Origin: Pegoplata infirma
Taxonomy: Eukaryota; Arthropoda; Insecta; Diptera; Anthomyiidae
Reading direction: 5' to 3'
Assembly (NCBI GenBank): GCA_963921195.1
Contig: OY992537.1
Span: 15,959,125-16,023,124, forward strand
DNA: 64,000 bases
Part shown: piece by piece, positions 31,991-42,162 of the stretch
How positions within the stretch are numbered: the stretch's first letter is position 1
How the letters are laid out: each line of letters begins with the position of its first letter
Position numbers and translations under genes: made by a program
The notes under the pieces: model-generated
Databases searched by the model: none
What the model was told of the DNA's origin: nothing
The model's input: the letters and a program-made list of their open reading frames with translations, nothing else

Positions 31991-33857
31991 CACCTACTAG
32001 TCCAATTTGAGTTTCTTGTAAAACTCCTAAAATATGGAATTTTAACATCCGACAAGCAAGTCTCTGACCAGAAATTTCCGGGCCTTGGCAGATAAAGTGT
32101 TATATAGTTCACCTCTTTTTTGTCAAAGCAACTCCGACAAAAGTCATTCATAGTTACAGCGACAACCATTAAAATCTCTTCTCTTTGAAGCGATATCAGC
32201 TCACTTGTGCGCTTCTAACAATAAGTAACAGAAGGTCAAATCTGTCGTGTAGTCTCAGACGTCCATCCATGTACCCATTTCTGATTAGTATCCTCCGCGG
32301 AACAAAGCCGTATGTTTTTCTAGCGGCTTACCAAAACATTACATACCAACACAAACCGTACAGGTTTCAACGGAACCTTACAATTCGGAATTTCCTGGAA
32401 TATCCTGGAATAGCCCTGCTACCCGTATGAGTCGTATATCAAACTGCATGGCCATCTCAGTTAGAGATGTGCGGCAGTTAAGGGTATGTCTTGTTTTCAG
32501 AAACATTGACTCCTGGAACTTGACCGTGGCTTGACTGTCAGAATAGATGTTGACTACAGTTGTAGACAATACATCTAGTCAGCCACTTCCTTAATTGCCA
32601 GCATCTCTGCCTGATAAACACTGCAATGATCTGGCAATCCTCGAGCCAGGCTCAACCCAAGCTCGTCCGAATAGACTCCAAAGACCACTTGTTCGTTCAG
32701 CCTCGATCCATCCGAGTAAAAATTTATGGAGGATGCACTACCCGGAACGCCCCTCATCCAAGACCTAATGGATGGTATCATAGTGGTAAAGTGGCGCTCA
32801 AAAAGTCTTATAGTGGGAGCACCGTCCATATTTTGTGGTTTTGTTATCTACTGCAAGATCACGCTATGGCCACAATAGCCGCTGCTCCATTGCAGTCTGT
32901 AGTACAAAAAGCACCAGTGATGCATATTGATGCCATTTTCTGTACCTTCGTGATTAACACACAGTTCCCTTTTGTCTCTAAAGCAGGCCACCAAACTATG
33001 ATTCCATACAGCAGAATTGCACGCACCACTGCTATATAAATCCAATGAACGACTTTAAGGCTAAAGCCCCATTGTTTTTCAAGGCACTTTTACAGGAATA
33101 TAAAGCAATCTTTGCTTTTCTCACCCATACCTCAATATTACGCATGAGAGGTCGATTTCAGTGGCGTTCAGAGAAATTGGACTAAAAGTAGGAATATTAT
33201 TTTTCCTTGTAAATAAGACAAGCTCTGTTTTATTTGGATTAACTCCCAGACTACAGTCTCTTGCTCATTTAGACAGATCCCTTAGAGAACCCTGAAGAAT
33301 GCCACTTAATATTGGTAGGTTCTTTCCCTTTGCCGCTATCGCGACATCGTCAGCATATGTGACAACATGACAACCGCATGCTTCTAGAGAGAGCAGCATT
33401 AAATTCAGTTCTAGGTTCCAAAGAAGTGGCGAAAGAATACCTCACTGTGGTGGGACCCTATTGACAAATCGAGGTATGATAGACGCTACCAATACAGACG
33501 TTATCTATTGTCAAGTAGATTTTCTACCATTAAAACAATCCCACGCTTTACTCCAAGACTAGACAATGCCACAATCATCGAGTCTGGGATGGTATTATTA
33601 TAAGCCCCTCTATATCAAGAAAGGCCACCAACGAGCTCTTGAAGAATTATTTTCCATTAATCTACCCTTGCTATACGCATGTTGCCCTGTCGAAAGCAAT
33701 CTCGGGTCAATCACTCTATGCAAATATGAGTCTATCATTCGTTCCATTGTCTATAACAAAAATAAGACAGACTAATCGGTCTAAAGTCCTTACGAACTGT
33801 GTGAGAATTTTTCCCAACATTCGGGATAAAAACGACGATTCTCCAATTAGTCAATAG
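31930..33857 (-). pseudogene. 5'-truncated dead LINE ORF2 (RT to 3' end), same family as 1-4507
   Basis: Read on the minus strand it starts inside the RT near the VVFIP motif (33857). It passes degraded TPQ-, YADD-like and KYLG-like segments (33450-33150), then the RNase H (NFYSDGSRLNEQ near 32730, YQAEMLAIKEVAD near 32590, IYSDSQATVKF near 32530) and the C-terminal knuckle, ending at the complement of GGACTAGTAGG near 32000. Stops and frameshifts are frequent. Nucleotide similarity to the intact copy is high enough to follow by eye throughout. Confidence 0.88.
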
Positions 33858-33869
33858 AGCTGGGCAACC

Positions 33870-33985
33870 CCACTGTCATTGATGGGCACCAACGCACTCC
33901 TTTGCACTCGGTCCAAAAAATTCAAGATACCCCCTTGAGGTTCCTGGCCAGATTTCGTTCGGATATAGGAGTTATGAATAGCAAG
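33870..33985 (-). pseudogene. Jockey/CR1-type LINE C-terminal relic
   Basis: The minus strand encodes a WPGTSRGYLEF then, after a frameshift, LDRVQRSALVPIND segment. This is the familiar post-RT motif of jockey/CR1-like LINEs that lack RNase H. It abuts the truncated end of the neighbouring dead LINE. Only about 35 codons remain. Confidence 0.6.
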
Positions 33986-34308
33986 GAGAATAGACGTAGT
34001 AAAGTAATTCTAGCACCGTTTTAAAAAAATCAATCAAGACTCTTGAATCCTTCTTTCGATAACTCAAAAACATTCTGGTTTTAGCAAGGTTAGGTTAAGT
34101 TAGAGGTGGCGGAGCTAAAGAATCCTCACATAGAGCGGATGGTCCATAGCGAAACCACAATAATTCCTCAGCGACGCTGATAGAACGCGTTTGTCCTCAT
34201 CGCGAATTGTACTATTTGCCTTAGGTTGATATTCAAAACCGTTTTCAAGCTCTCGAAGTCATGTCTGCTTAATATGTGCTGTCGGTTTCTGGCCAAAGCA
34301 GGACATTG

Positions 34309-34876
34309 CACTCAAAAAATTATGTTAGTAAAATCAACTGAAAAAGTCAGTTAAAATAACTACTTTGTAAGTTGTTTTGGGGTCAACTACTTTATCAGTT
34401 AAATCAACTAACAATGTTAGTTATTTTAACTGACAAAAAACAACTGACTTATGTAGTAAAAACTACTTACATTTGTAGTCAAAACAACTAAAATGTAGTA
34501 AAAATAAAACAATCAATATGTATTTTTATTTTTTTTTTCAAAATATTTTTCAAAAAAAAATGAAGACCAAATTTTTTTTTTCTTTTTTAAAAAGTTGTGA
34601 AAAATTAAAAAAACGAAAATTTATTTTTATTTTATGAAAAAAACTTTGACAATTTTTCAGAGATAAAAAAAAAATAAAATTGACTAATTTAAATAACTGT
34701 TAGTACATCACAGTACTTTTTTGTTAGTTGTTCAAAAAAACGACTTAAAATAACTAACAGAAATAGTTGTTTGATATTTTTCATACAGAAACAACTGACT
34801 TTGTAGTTGAAAACAACTAACTACTGTAAAATATACAAACAACTAACATGTAGTAACTTACATAATTTTCTGAGTG
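34309..34876. mobile_element. Family-D MITE, complete copy
   Basis: The ends CACTCAAAAAATTATGTTAG and, complemented, CACTCAGAAAATTATGTAAG form inverted repeats of about 20 bp. The flanking dinucleotide is TG on both sides (34307-34308, 34877-34878); removing one copy restores the LINE phrase TTTGCCAATGTCCTG on the minus strand. The interior is made of AACTAAC, AACTGAC and GTAGTT words. The partial copy is at 8891-9140. There is no coding capacity. Confidence 0.85.
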
Positions 34877-35315
34877 TGGCAAAGAATATGTTCGATCGTT
34901 TCCTCAGTGTTAGGTTCATTGTTAGGTTCTACAGCTGGCATCAGAAATAAGTCCCATTTTCATTCTATGATAACCTATAAGGCAGTGCCCGGTGATCACT
35001 CCAGTAAGTACACGGCAGTTCCATCTGGTGAGTGAGAGGTAGTATTTAGTTTTCCTTAGATTGTAGCATGTCCACAATCTTCTACTGATCGCACTTGTTG
35101 TTACACTCAAAAGAAAAACTCTGTCAAAAAATCTGTAAAACGACTTTCAATTTGAATTAGCAATCTTTTAGCAGATTGTTCTGCTGAGAAGGATATTTTT
35201 ACTAAAATCTCTGTCATTCAGTTTAAGAAAATAACAGACATTTTACTATGTTTATGCTTTTGTTTGCTGAATTTCATTATTTTTTCAAGAAATTTTTTTA
35301 CATAAAAAAAAAGCA

Positions 35316-35482
35316 GAACAGATTGTTCTGCTGTAATCAGCAGATTGCTCTGCTGAAATCAGCAGATTGTTCTGCTGAAATCAGCAGATTATTCTGCTCA
35401 AATCAGCAGATTGTTCTGCTAAAATCAGCAGATTTTTCTGCTAAAATCAGCAGATATTTCTGGTAAAATCAGATTTCTCTGC
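35316..35482 (+). repeat. 22-bp hairpin-unit minisatellite
   Basis: About seven units of CAGCAGATTGTTCTGCTGAAAT or close variants. Each unit folds as CAGCAGA-TTGT-TCTGCTG with an AAAT spacer. Loop bases vary more than the stem (TTGC, TTGT, TTAT, TTTT), which is what selection for, or copying through, a hairpin would leave. Confidence 0.85.
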
Positions 35483-35536
35483 TGTCGAACAACACACATG
35501 TTTAATAACTAAAACGCCAGATACTTAAAAGTATAA

Positions 35537-35609
35537 GCTTCCGTAGCGTAGTGGTTAAGAAGTGTACCTTCAAATCGGAAGGTGGCGAGTTCGATGCTGG
35601 CTGGCGGCG
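35537..35609 (+). tRNA. tRNA-like pseudogene with Pol III A and B boxes
   Basis: The 73-nt block starts GCTTCCGTAGCGTAGTGGTT (A-box-like TAGCGTAGTGG), has an anticodon-like arm ACCTTC-AAATCG-GAAGGT, and a B-box-like GAGTTCGATGC. It is followed within 4 bases by a run of T, as in a Pol III terminator. The 5' acceptor strand (GCTTCCG) does not pair well with the 3' end (TGGCGGC), and the anticodon loop has 6 rather than 7 bases, so I treat it as a tRNA-derived relic, not a working tRNA. The 5' half resembles tRNA-Val. Confidence 0.6.
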
Positions 35610-36200
35610 TATGTTTTTTTTTTCTTGTTATATTTATTCACCTCTTATGACAGATATTTAGCAAACCGTGTCTACTAAAATCAGCAGATTTCTCATATGG
35701 CTCAAAATGGGTGTATTTTCAGCAGATTTTTCTGCTGATTGGACAGAGAATTTATTTTGAGTGTAGCTCTCTCCACTTTCTATTTGCCATTGCAGTGTTT
35801 TGAATGTAGCGTAGAGATCTGAAGTGCTGGATTGGTGGATCAATATGTACAGAAATATTAATACCATCAGCACCTTGTTTCGCTCTCTCGTCCATTCTCT
35901 CGTTCCCTTGAATACCTATGTGACCTGGTTCATATTCCCTAAACTTTGTAAGTTCTCGAAGCATTCGAAAACTACTTTCGACTTGATATAAAATCTTTTA
36001 AGACCTTTTAGAGCAGCTTGGCTGTCAACATAAATGTTAAATTCTCTGTTTGTCTCATCACCGAACTGTAAAGCTGCCCTGCTTATGGCAACTATTTCGG
36101 CCTGGAAAATGCTAGAGTCCAATGGAAGGATAAAAAGTCTTCTCGAAATCTCGCAAACTCGTTGAAACACCTGCACCGACTCCCATGGTTTCATCAAACA

Positions 36201-38100
36201 TCACATTGAATTTTCATGCCTAGAATATCAGGAGTGTCTTAGTCCTCAAAAGATGACGTTTCACAAACCGTCTGTGAGCATCTTCGAAAGGCCATGGTTG
36301 AGTGTGTCATTCATGTTCTGCTTCATTGCTTCAGGTAAGGCTCCGTAAAGGATCTTGCAAGCCAAACTGTAGTGCAAGGCGAAGTTTTTGATAAAGTCGG
36401 GGTAGATACAATCCACCGCCGCAGTTGTACCGTTCAGCCCCTCAGAGATCACCAATTCGGAGAATGGACTAGAATATGATCATTTTAGAGAGTGTTCTTT
36501 CGTAAGGAAATAAGTTACCAGTTGGTTATACAACAGAAGAGTTTATCTGAATCAGCCTTGGATATATGAGTAAACTGGCGAGAGATGTCATTTATGGTTT
36601 TAAAGCTTTGGGAGAATTTATAGCATCAACCTTTCGAAGATAGTTCTTAGCATTGCTTCGCTAAGTTTATTTCGGATACGGAAGTGGATCATTCAGATAT
36701 TCTTCCATCGTCTAGACTTTTTATGCGTTGGTCTGCTGTTTCTGAGTTTTGAGTGGATCGAAACTCCTCATTAAGTCTGTCACTATGAAATAACGACTCC
36801 TTATTAAGTTTGTCACTATGGACTGTCATCTTAACTCGCTGTCGATTTAAGATGAAAATTTCGACCAATTAGCTTTTTTAAATTCATTGGAGTGAGCCTA
36901 ACGATGGGTATATTTACTTCGATGTTGAAGACTAAGGGCCTGCATAGATTTTGTGGAAAATTGGATAGTAACTATAGAGAACGATGCAGAAGAGGGCAGT
37001 TCCATCAAGCAGAGTGAAAACCACCACTCGAACATTGAAATCTATATTTCCTTTTCCTTTTTGCAAAATTTTCACATAATTTTTACCAACATTTTTTCAT
37101 TGAGTGTACGTCCACACATTCAACACACAAATAAACATTCATACACACACACCACCGAAAGCTAAAACCAAAACCGAACTCATTACTATCCAACACTTTT
37201 TGTTGGTCACAATTTAATTCCACTTGAATGGAATCTCTAAACTTTTTCAGCGTAGTTAGTACAAAAAAAAAGTAAAAATAAAAAAACGAATCCATTTGAA
37301 TGGAAGTAATTATTTTTATTTTTTTTTAGTTCATTGTTTTGTATTCGGTGTATGTTCAAAATACAACAATTAAATAATCGAGACGTGTACGTCCCCATAC
37401 TGAGCTGTAAACCAGCAACAGAAATTGAAACAACATTCAGATTGTACCAACAGTTTTTTTAATTTATTTTTTTTTTTGTTAAAATATTTTCATTGAAAAC
37501 TAAACCACAATTTGGTATAAACAAATCAAATAGACGTTAATTTGTTTCGTTTATTTATTACAATAGATTCGTATTCAAACATACATGTATTAAACTTTAT
37601 TGTATTCGAATTTCGGACTTTCAGTAATCAATAATAAAAATTTGACATCTGTTGATTTTTTTTTTTGTATTATTATTAATATATGCCAATATTTATTTTT
37701 TTTTTCGCTTTTAAAAGTTTCTTTTATAGAGGAGGAATGATTTTAATATGAGTTTGTAAATATAGGAGTTTGTTACGATTTATTTTTAGTATTTAATAAT
37801 GCGTTTGAATAATTCCTTTTACTTTTTTTGTGCTCAAATCCAGTCGAAATTTAGTGAAGTGAACGAATTACGCTTAAAAATGCAATACTAAGGTTGGTTA
37901 AATTATAAAAAAATATATTTTTTTTGTTTTAATTTGTTTAATGACGTTTCCTAAAGAAGACTCCCAATTTTAACACATTTTGTTTAACTCTTTACAAATT
38001 AATTTAAATTTATTTTTGTAAGTTTTATTGACTTATTACACTATGCAACCAATTTAGGGTCACCGAGAGTGTTTTGAATTGGATTAAAAAAAATTAATGT
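36201..38100. other. No gene recognised
   Basis: A 64-codon minus-strand frame (36455-36261, with KILYGALPEAMKQNMND) sits just upstream of the dead LINE and could be a fragment of another coding sequence; I cannot name it. The rest is A+T-rich, with CACACAC-type runs near 37110-37150. Confidence 0.45.
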
Positions 38101-38104
38101 GTAC

Positions 38105-38295
38105 CATTGGAAGACTTAGGGGCATGTCACAGACTCCCGTTCGGATTTGGAATAAGTGGTTTACGCAAAACGAATATTTTGTTTCAGATTGAAATCACTT
38201 TCAAAAATCAAAGTGGAATTGAGTTTCATAAAAGGCAACTTTCCCGACCCCGTCGTTTTCGAAATTCGAAAAAAGCTATATTTGCTCCACCCTAA
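38105..38295. mobile_element. Family-P fragment ending in CCACCCTAA
   Basis: GGGGCATGTCACAGACTCCC and GATTTGGAATAAGTGGTTT recur in altered form at 58090-58140. The right end TTTGCTCCACCCTAA is the complement of a TTAGGGTGG-type end like that at 27925. The other end is not defined. Confidence 0.45.
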
Positions 38296-38445
38296 TGGTC
38301 AGGGATTAATTAACTGTTGTAAATAAAAGCAATTATTTTATCATTTCCCTCAACATTTCGTCGGCTTTATTCCATCATCATCAGTAGATTTTTTTATTAA
38401 ATTTATTCTATAAATTACATCACTTTAATCACTTATAAATTATAA

Positions 38446-38930
38446 ACAAGTAAGAATATTATATGTTTCCCAGAAAATGGGTTCCAATCCATCTTTTGTC
38501 AAATCTATTTATAAAAAAATATTAAATATCGTTCGTTAATAATTGCATCAGTTGAGTACCGCTGAACCGATTTGAATTATTTTTCTTTTAATTTTCGTCA
38601 TAGTCTAATTAAAGTTCTTACAGAAAGAAAAAGCATACTTTTTCGATTTATTTTAAATCTAAAAACGGCTGCACCGATTTGGCTAATTTTTGTTCAGTGT
38701 TCGTAGTAATTCAATTTAAGTTTTTACTGAAAATTGACCACGTCCATTTTTACGCCCACTTTTTTCGATTTATCAAAAATCGGAGAACGGCGGATCGATT
38801 TGACCACACCTACTTTTTTTAATGTATCAAAAGTCGCAGAACGACTGATTTGGCGTTTTTACGAAAGCAAAATTTTCGACTCCCTCTTTTTCGATGTTAA
38901 TTTTTGTAAATATTCGTCATACAGCTTTTG
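38446..38930 (+). mobile_element. AACAAGTAAG-headed dispersed repeat, third hairpin variant
   Basis: AACAAGTAAGAATATTATAT is followed by the hairpin CCCA-GAAAA-TGGG. Downstream are repeated phrases of the type CTGAACCGATTTG, CTGCACCGATTTGG and GGATCGATTTGACC, about 100-130 bp apart. The head layout matches families A and M. The far end is lost in a G-run at 38937. Confidence 0.5.
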
Positions 38931-39720
38931 AGTCTGGGGGGGGGGGGAAATTTTTTTATAACTTTGAATAAAAAAAAAATCATCAATTCACCGTTGTCGG
39001 ACAATCAACAAAAGGGATACTTTTCCTTTAAAAGAAGCTATAAAATCAAATAATTTAGCATTTTTTTTTTCTAAAAAAAACTGCAGCCGATTTTTCAACA
39101 ACAGTTCGACAAAAATGCAAAAAAGTATCAAATGCAGCGACTTTTTGCCTCTAAATTATTCTCAAAATTTTATTATTCACAGTTTTTGAGATATTTTTTT
39201 CAATTTTCCCGTAGAAAAAGTCACAGATTCTGAGATATTTACGATAAGAAAAGTCACAGATTCTGATATATTTCCCATAAGAAAATAGAAAAAGTCTCAG
39301 ATTCTGAGTCATTTTTCCTATAGAAAAATTCTCGGATTCTGAGAATTTTTTTTAATAGAAAAGGTCTCAGATTCTGAGGCGTTTTTCCTATAGAAAAAGT
39401 CTCAGATCCTGAGGCGTTTTACCTATAGAAAAAGTTTGAGACTTTGAAGCATTTTTCCTATAGAAAAAGTCACAGATTCTGAGGTGTTTTTCCCATAGAA
39501 AAAGTCTCAGATTTTGAGGCGTTTTTCTTATAGGAAAGGTCTCAGATTCTGAGACATTTTTCTTATAGAAAGAGTCTCAGATTCTGAGGCGTTTTTCCTA
39601 TAGAAAACGTCTCAGATTCTGAGGTGTTTTTCCTATAGAACAAGTCTCGGATTTCGGGGCGTTTTTCCTATAGAAAAAGTCTCAGATTCTGAGACATTTT
39701 TTCTATAGAAAAAGTCTCAG

Positions 39721-40078
39721 ATTCTGAGACATTTTGCTTATAGGAAAAGTCTCAGATTCTGAAACATTTTTCTTATAGGAAAGGTCTCAGATTCTGAGAC
39801 ATTTCTCTATTAGAAAAAGTCTAAGATTCTGAGTAGAGTATTCAAAACCGAAACCGAAAACCGGTTAACCGGTTTTTTCATTTTTAGAAACTCGACCGGA
39901 TTCTGAGACATTTTGCTTATAGGAAAAGTCTCAGATTCTGAAACATTTTTCTTATAGGAAAGGTCTCAGATTCTGAGACATTTCTCTATTAGAAAAAGTC
40001 TAAGATTCTGAGTAGAGTATTCAAAACCGAAACCGAAAACCGGTTAACCGGTTTTTTCATTTTTAGAAACTCGACCGG
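39721..40078 (+). repeat. Exact 179-bp tandem duplication
   Basis: The blocks 39721-39899 and 39900-40078 read identically base for base as far as I can compare. Each runs from minisatellite units (ATTCTGAGACATTTTGCTT) into the first 66 bp of the hAT-type element (TAGAGTATTCAAAACCG to CTCGACCGG). The duplication therefore postdates the hAT insertion and is recent, or is an assembly artefact. Confidence 0.92.
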
Positions 40079-40804
40079 TTTCGAATAGTTTTGAATTTCG
40101 AATATTCGAGAAACCGGTTTTTCTATGTCGGTTAACCGGGTTTTAAAAAAAGTTATAATATAATGAGTTAAAATATTTATTGATATTACACAGTTTTTTA
40201 AAAACACTCACAAAACTTAGCGGTACTTCCATAATCAGCTTGTGGATATGTTGGCATGTAAATATCAATATATCAACAAGTTCCGGAAGTCCGTCTCTTC
40301 CTTTAACATTGAAATCAATATATATTTTTTAAATTTGGCACCTTGGAGTTCTATGGCAAACCATTTTTTTTAAATTATCCTTTTGAAATTGTTGAAATCG
40401 GAATTTCAAATTCCGATGTCTAAATTTATTATTAATTGTGCTCTTTAAACAATTCAATAAAAACAAATTTGTAAATAAAATCTCAACGGATTTCCGCTCA
40501 CAATTGCAAAGAATTCAAATTAAGTCGAAGTTTCCAGTGAAATTGTGCAATGTAAACGGTGTCATACAGATGATACTATTTTCGCTATGCTATGACTTAT
40601 CGATTTTGTGTTTATTGGGTTATGCCTGTTTTGTAAAAATATTATGAAGTTTAATTAATTTTTAAACTGTAGAATAAAAACCGAAAAAACCGGTTTAACC
40701 GGTTTTTCCTAAAACCGAAACCAAAAACCGGTTTTTCAAAAATAAGCTTTTTCGAATAAACCGAAAACCGGTTTTTTAAAATGGCCGGTTTTTTTAATAC
40801 ACTA
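40013..40804. mobile_element. hAT-type MITE, TAGAGTATT end, exact 8-bp TSD
   Basis: The left TAGAGTATTCAAAACCG and right-end complement TAGTGTATTAAAAAAACCG are inverted repeats. The 8-mer ATTCTGAG flanks both sides (40005-40012, 40805-40812) and is itself the minisatellite unit. Subterminal zones are dense in AACCGGTT words. No transposase was recognised. A 66-bp stub of its left end is duplicated at 39834-39899. Confidence 0.9.
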
Positions 40805-41199
40805 ATTCTGAGACATTTTCAGATTCTGAGACATTTTTCCTATGGAAAGTCTTAAATTCTGAGACACTTTTCTTATAGAAGAAGTCTCAGATTTTGAGCC
40901 ATTTTTCCTACAGAAAAAGTCCCACATTCTGAGACAGTTTTCCTATAGAAAAAGTCTCAGATTCTGAGACATTTTTCCTATAGAAAAAACCTCAGATTCT
41001 GAGAAAAAGTCTAATTGTAAGTCATAAGGGTTCAAGTTGAAAAAATGTAGAAGAAAAATTGAATTTCTAAAAATTATAGACATTTCTGATATTTCCCATA
41101 CCGGTTTCAAACACCCCAGTTAGTGTTATCATCAGTAGGAGTTTAAATGTCGGTTTGTCTTAATAAAAAGTGTTTTTATATATGTGAATATTTATAGTT

Positions 41200-41740
41200 T
41201 CTACAGAATAAATTTTGACAGTTTCCAACACTACAATTCTATTTTTAGCAATCTCAACCTCACTTCATACTTTCTTTCATTTTTTTGTACCAAATTTAGT
41301 CACAGTTTTCCTTTACGAATTTTCAGATTTTCCCTATAAATTTTTTAGATTTTTCCTTCAAAAAATTTTAATTTTTTTTTCCATTAAAAATTTTTGGATT
41401 AAAATTTTTTTTTTTAAATTTCCTTCTTCTTTCCTTTTTTTTCCTCTTTTTCTTCTTTTTTTTTCCTTTTTTTCTTCTTTTTTCTTTTTTTCTGTTTTTT
41501 TTTTTTTTGAAATTTGGTCTGGGGGGGGAAATTTCCCCTTTCCCCCCCCCCCCCTTGTACCCGCGCATGTCTGGGTGCAAGTTGGCGTTCTTCATAGCTT
41601 GGTATAGTTCTTTAAAGGGAAGCTTCTTCCCCCTAGTCTAAATTCGTCCATTTAAGACTGCAATGTGCTTTCCATAGACGGACCGACAGACGAATATCAG
41701 TAGAATGTCTTAGATTCGATTTCACTCATTTACCACATTT
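41200..41740 (-). repeat. T-rich low-complexity DNA followed by a family-A fragment
   Basis: 41370-41510 is almost pure T/C and is followed by G8 and C12 runs (41521-41554). From 41595 the family-A phrases GTTCTTTAAAGGGAAGCTTC, TTCCCCCTAG, CATAGACGGACCGACAGACG and AGAATGTCTTAGATTCG appear in order. Ends are missing. Confidence 0.55.
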
Positions 41741-41819
41741 AAAGTTCTTTTGGTTTGCACTGCATATTACTTTCCACTGACAGACGGATCCGATTTTTCT
41801 CATTTAACAAATTTACACT

Positions 41820-42065
41820 CACAGAAAACAAATTTGCTAATTTCCAACTGAAATTCAGTTGTTGCAACAAAAAATTGGTGGAAGCATTTGAATTAAGGTT
41901 GACACAACTAAATATTGGTAGTTACAACAAAATTTTGTTATTACAACTGTCTTTAAATTGAAAAAAACTATAAAATTCGTTAGCCAAATCAAAATATAGT
42001 AGCAGCAACCGAATTTTGAGTTAATACAACTGAAAAATTCAGTTGGAAATTTATTTTTCTCTGTG
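41820..42065. mobile_element. Family-E short inverted-repeat MITE
   Basis: CACAGAAAACAAATTT at the left faces AAATTTATTTTTCTCTGTG at the right, with CCAACTGAA / TTCAGTTGG further inside. It interrupts a repeat: ATTTACA before it and CAGCTCTTTTGGTTTG after it rejoin to a phrase also seen near 41740. A CA duplication is possible. Confidence 0.6.
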
Positions 42066-42162
42066 CAGCTCTTTTGGTTTGAACTGCATCTTGCTTTTCA
42101 CAGACAGCTGAATGGATATAGCTAGCATTTCTTAGAAACCTTCATGGATCAATAAAATATAA

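Larger units (their letters stand above)
35104..35763. mobile_element. Family-C MITE with TA duplication, carrying a tRNA-like sequence
   Basis: The ends CACTCAAAAGAAAAACTCTG and AGAGAATTTATTTTGAGTG are flanked by TA (35102-35103, 35764-35765). It sits in the dead LINE. Inside are a 22-bp hairpin-unit array (35316-35482) and a tRNA-like block (35537-35609). The 61354-62211 element contains related GCAGAAAAATCTGCT and GACAGAGATTTTCG text, so the two families share sequence or descent. Confidence 0.85.
34090..36200 (-). pseudogene. Dead LINE (RNase H and C-terminus) split by two MITEs
   Basis: On the minus strand, 36197-35916 encodes SSIFQAEIVAISRAALQF and IYVDSQAALKGL. 35950-35766 encodes EPGHIGIQGNERMDERAKQG, and 35100-34880 encodes RRLWTCYNLRKTKYYL and VITGHCLIGYHRMKMG. 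The remainder continues at 34306. The MITEs at 35104-35763 and 34309-34876 interrupt the frame, and each can be lifted out cleanly. It ends near 34090 with ACTTAACCTAACC. It is a different family from the intact LINE, judging by sequence. Confidence 0.85.
39210..41020 (+). repeat. 35-bp hairpin-unit minisatellite, locus 2
   Basis: The unit AGATTCTGAGACATTTTTCC plus TATAGAAAAAGTCTC is the same as at 28880-30290, here with CCTATAG rather than CGTATAG as the common variant. The array is split by the hAT-type element at 40013-40804 and contains the exact 179-bp duplication at 39721-40078. Confidence 0.9.

Noticed and set aside
35316..35482. Regularly spaced repeats resembling a CRISPR array
   Set aside because: The 22-bp units are contiguous with no unique spacers, in a eukaryotic transposon setting.
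36261..36455. 64-codon minus-strand frame (KILYGALPEAMKQNMND) as a host gene exon
   Set aside because: No splice signals or family recognised; left as unexplained text.
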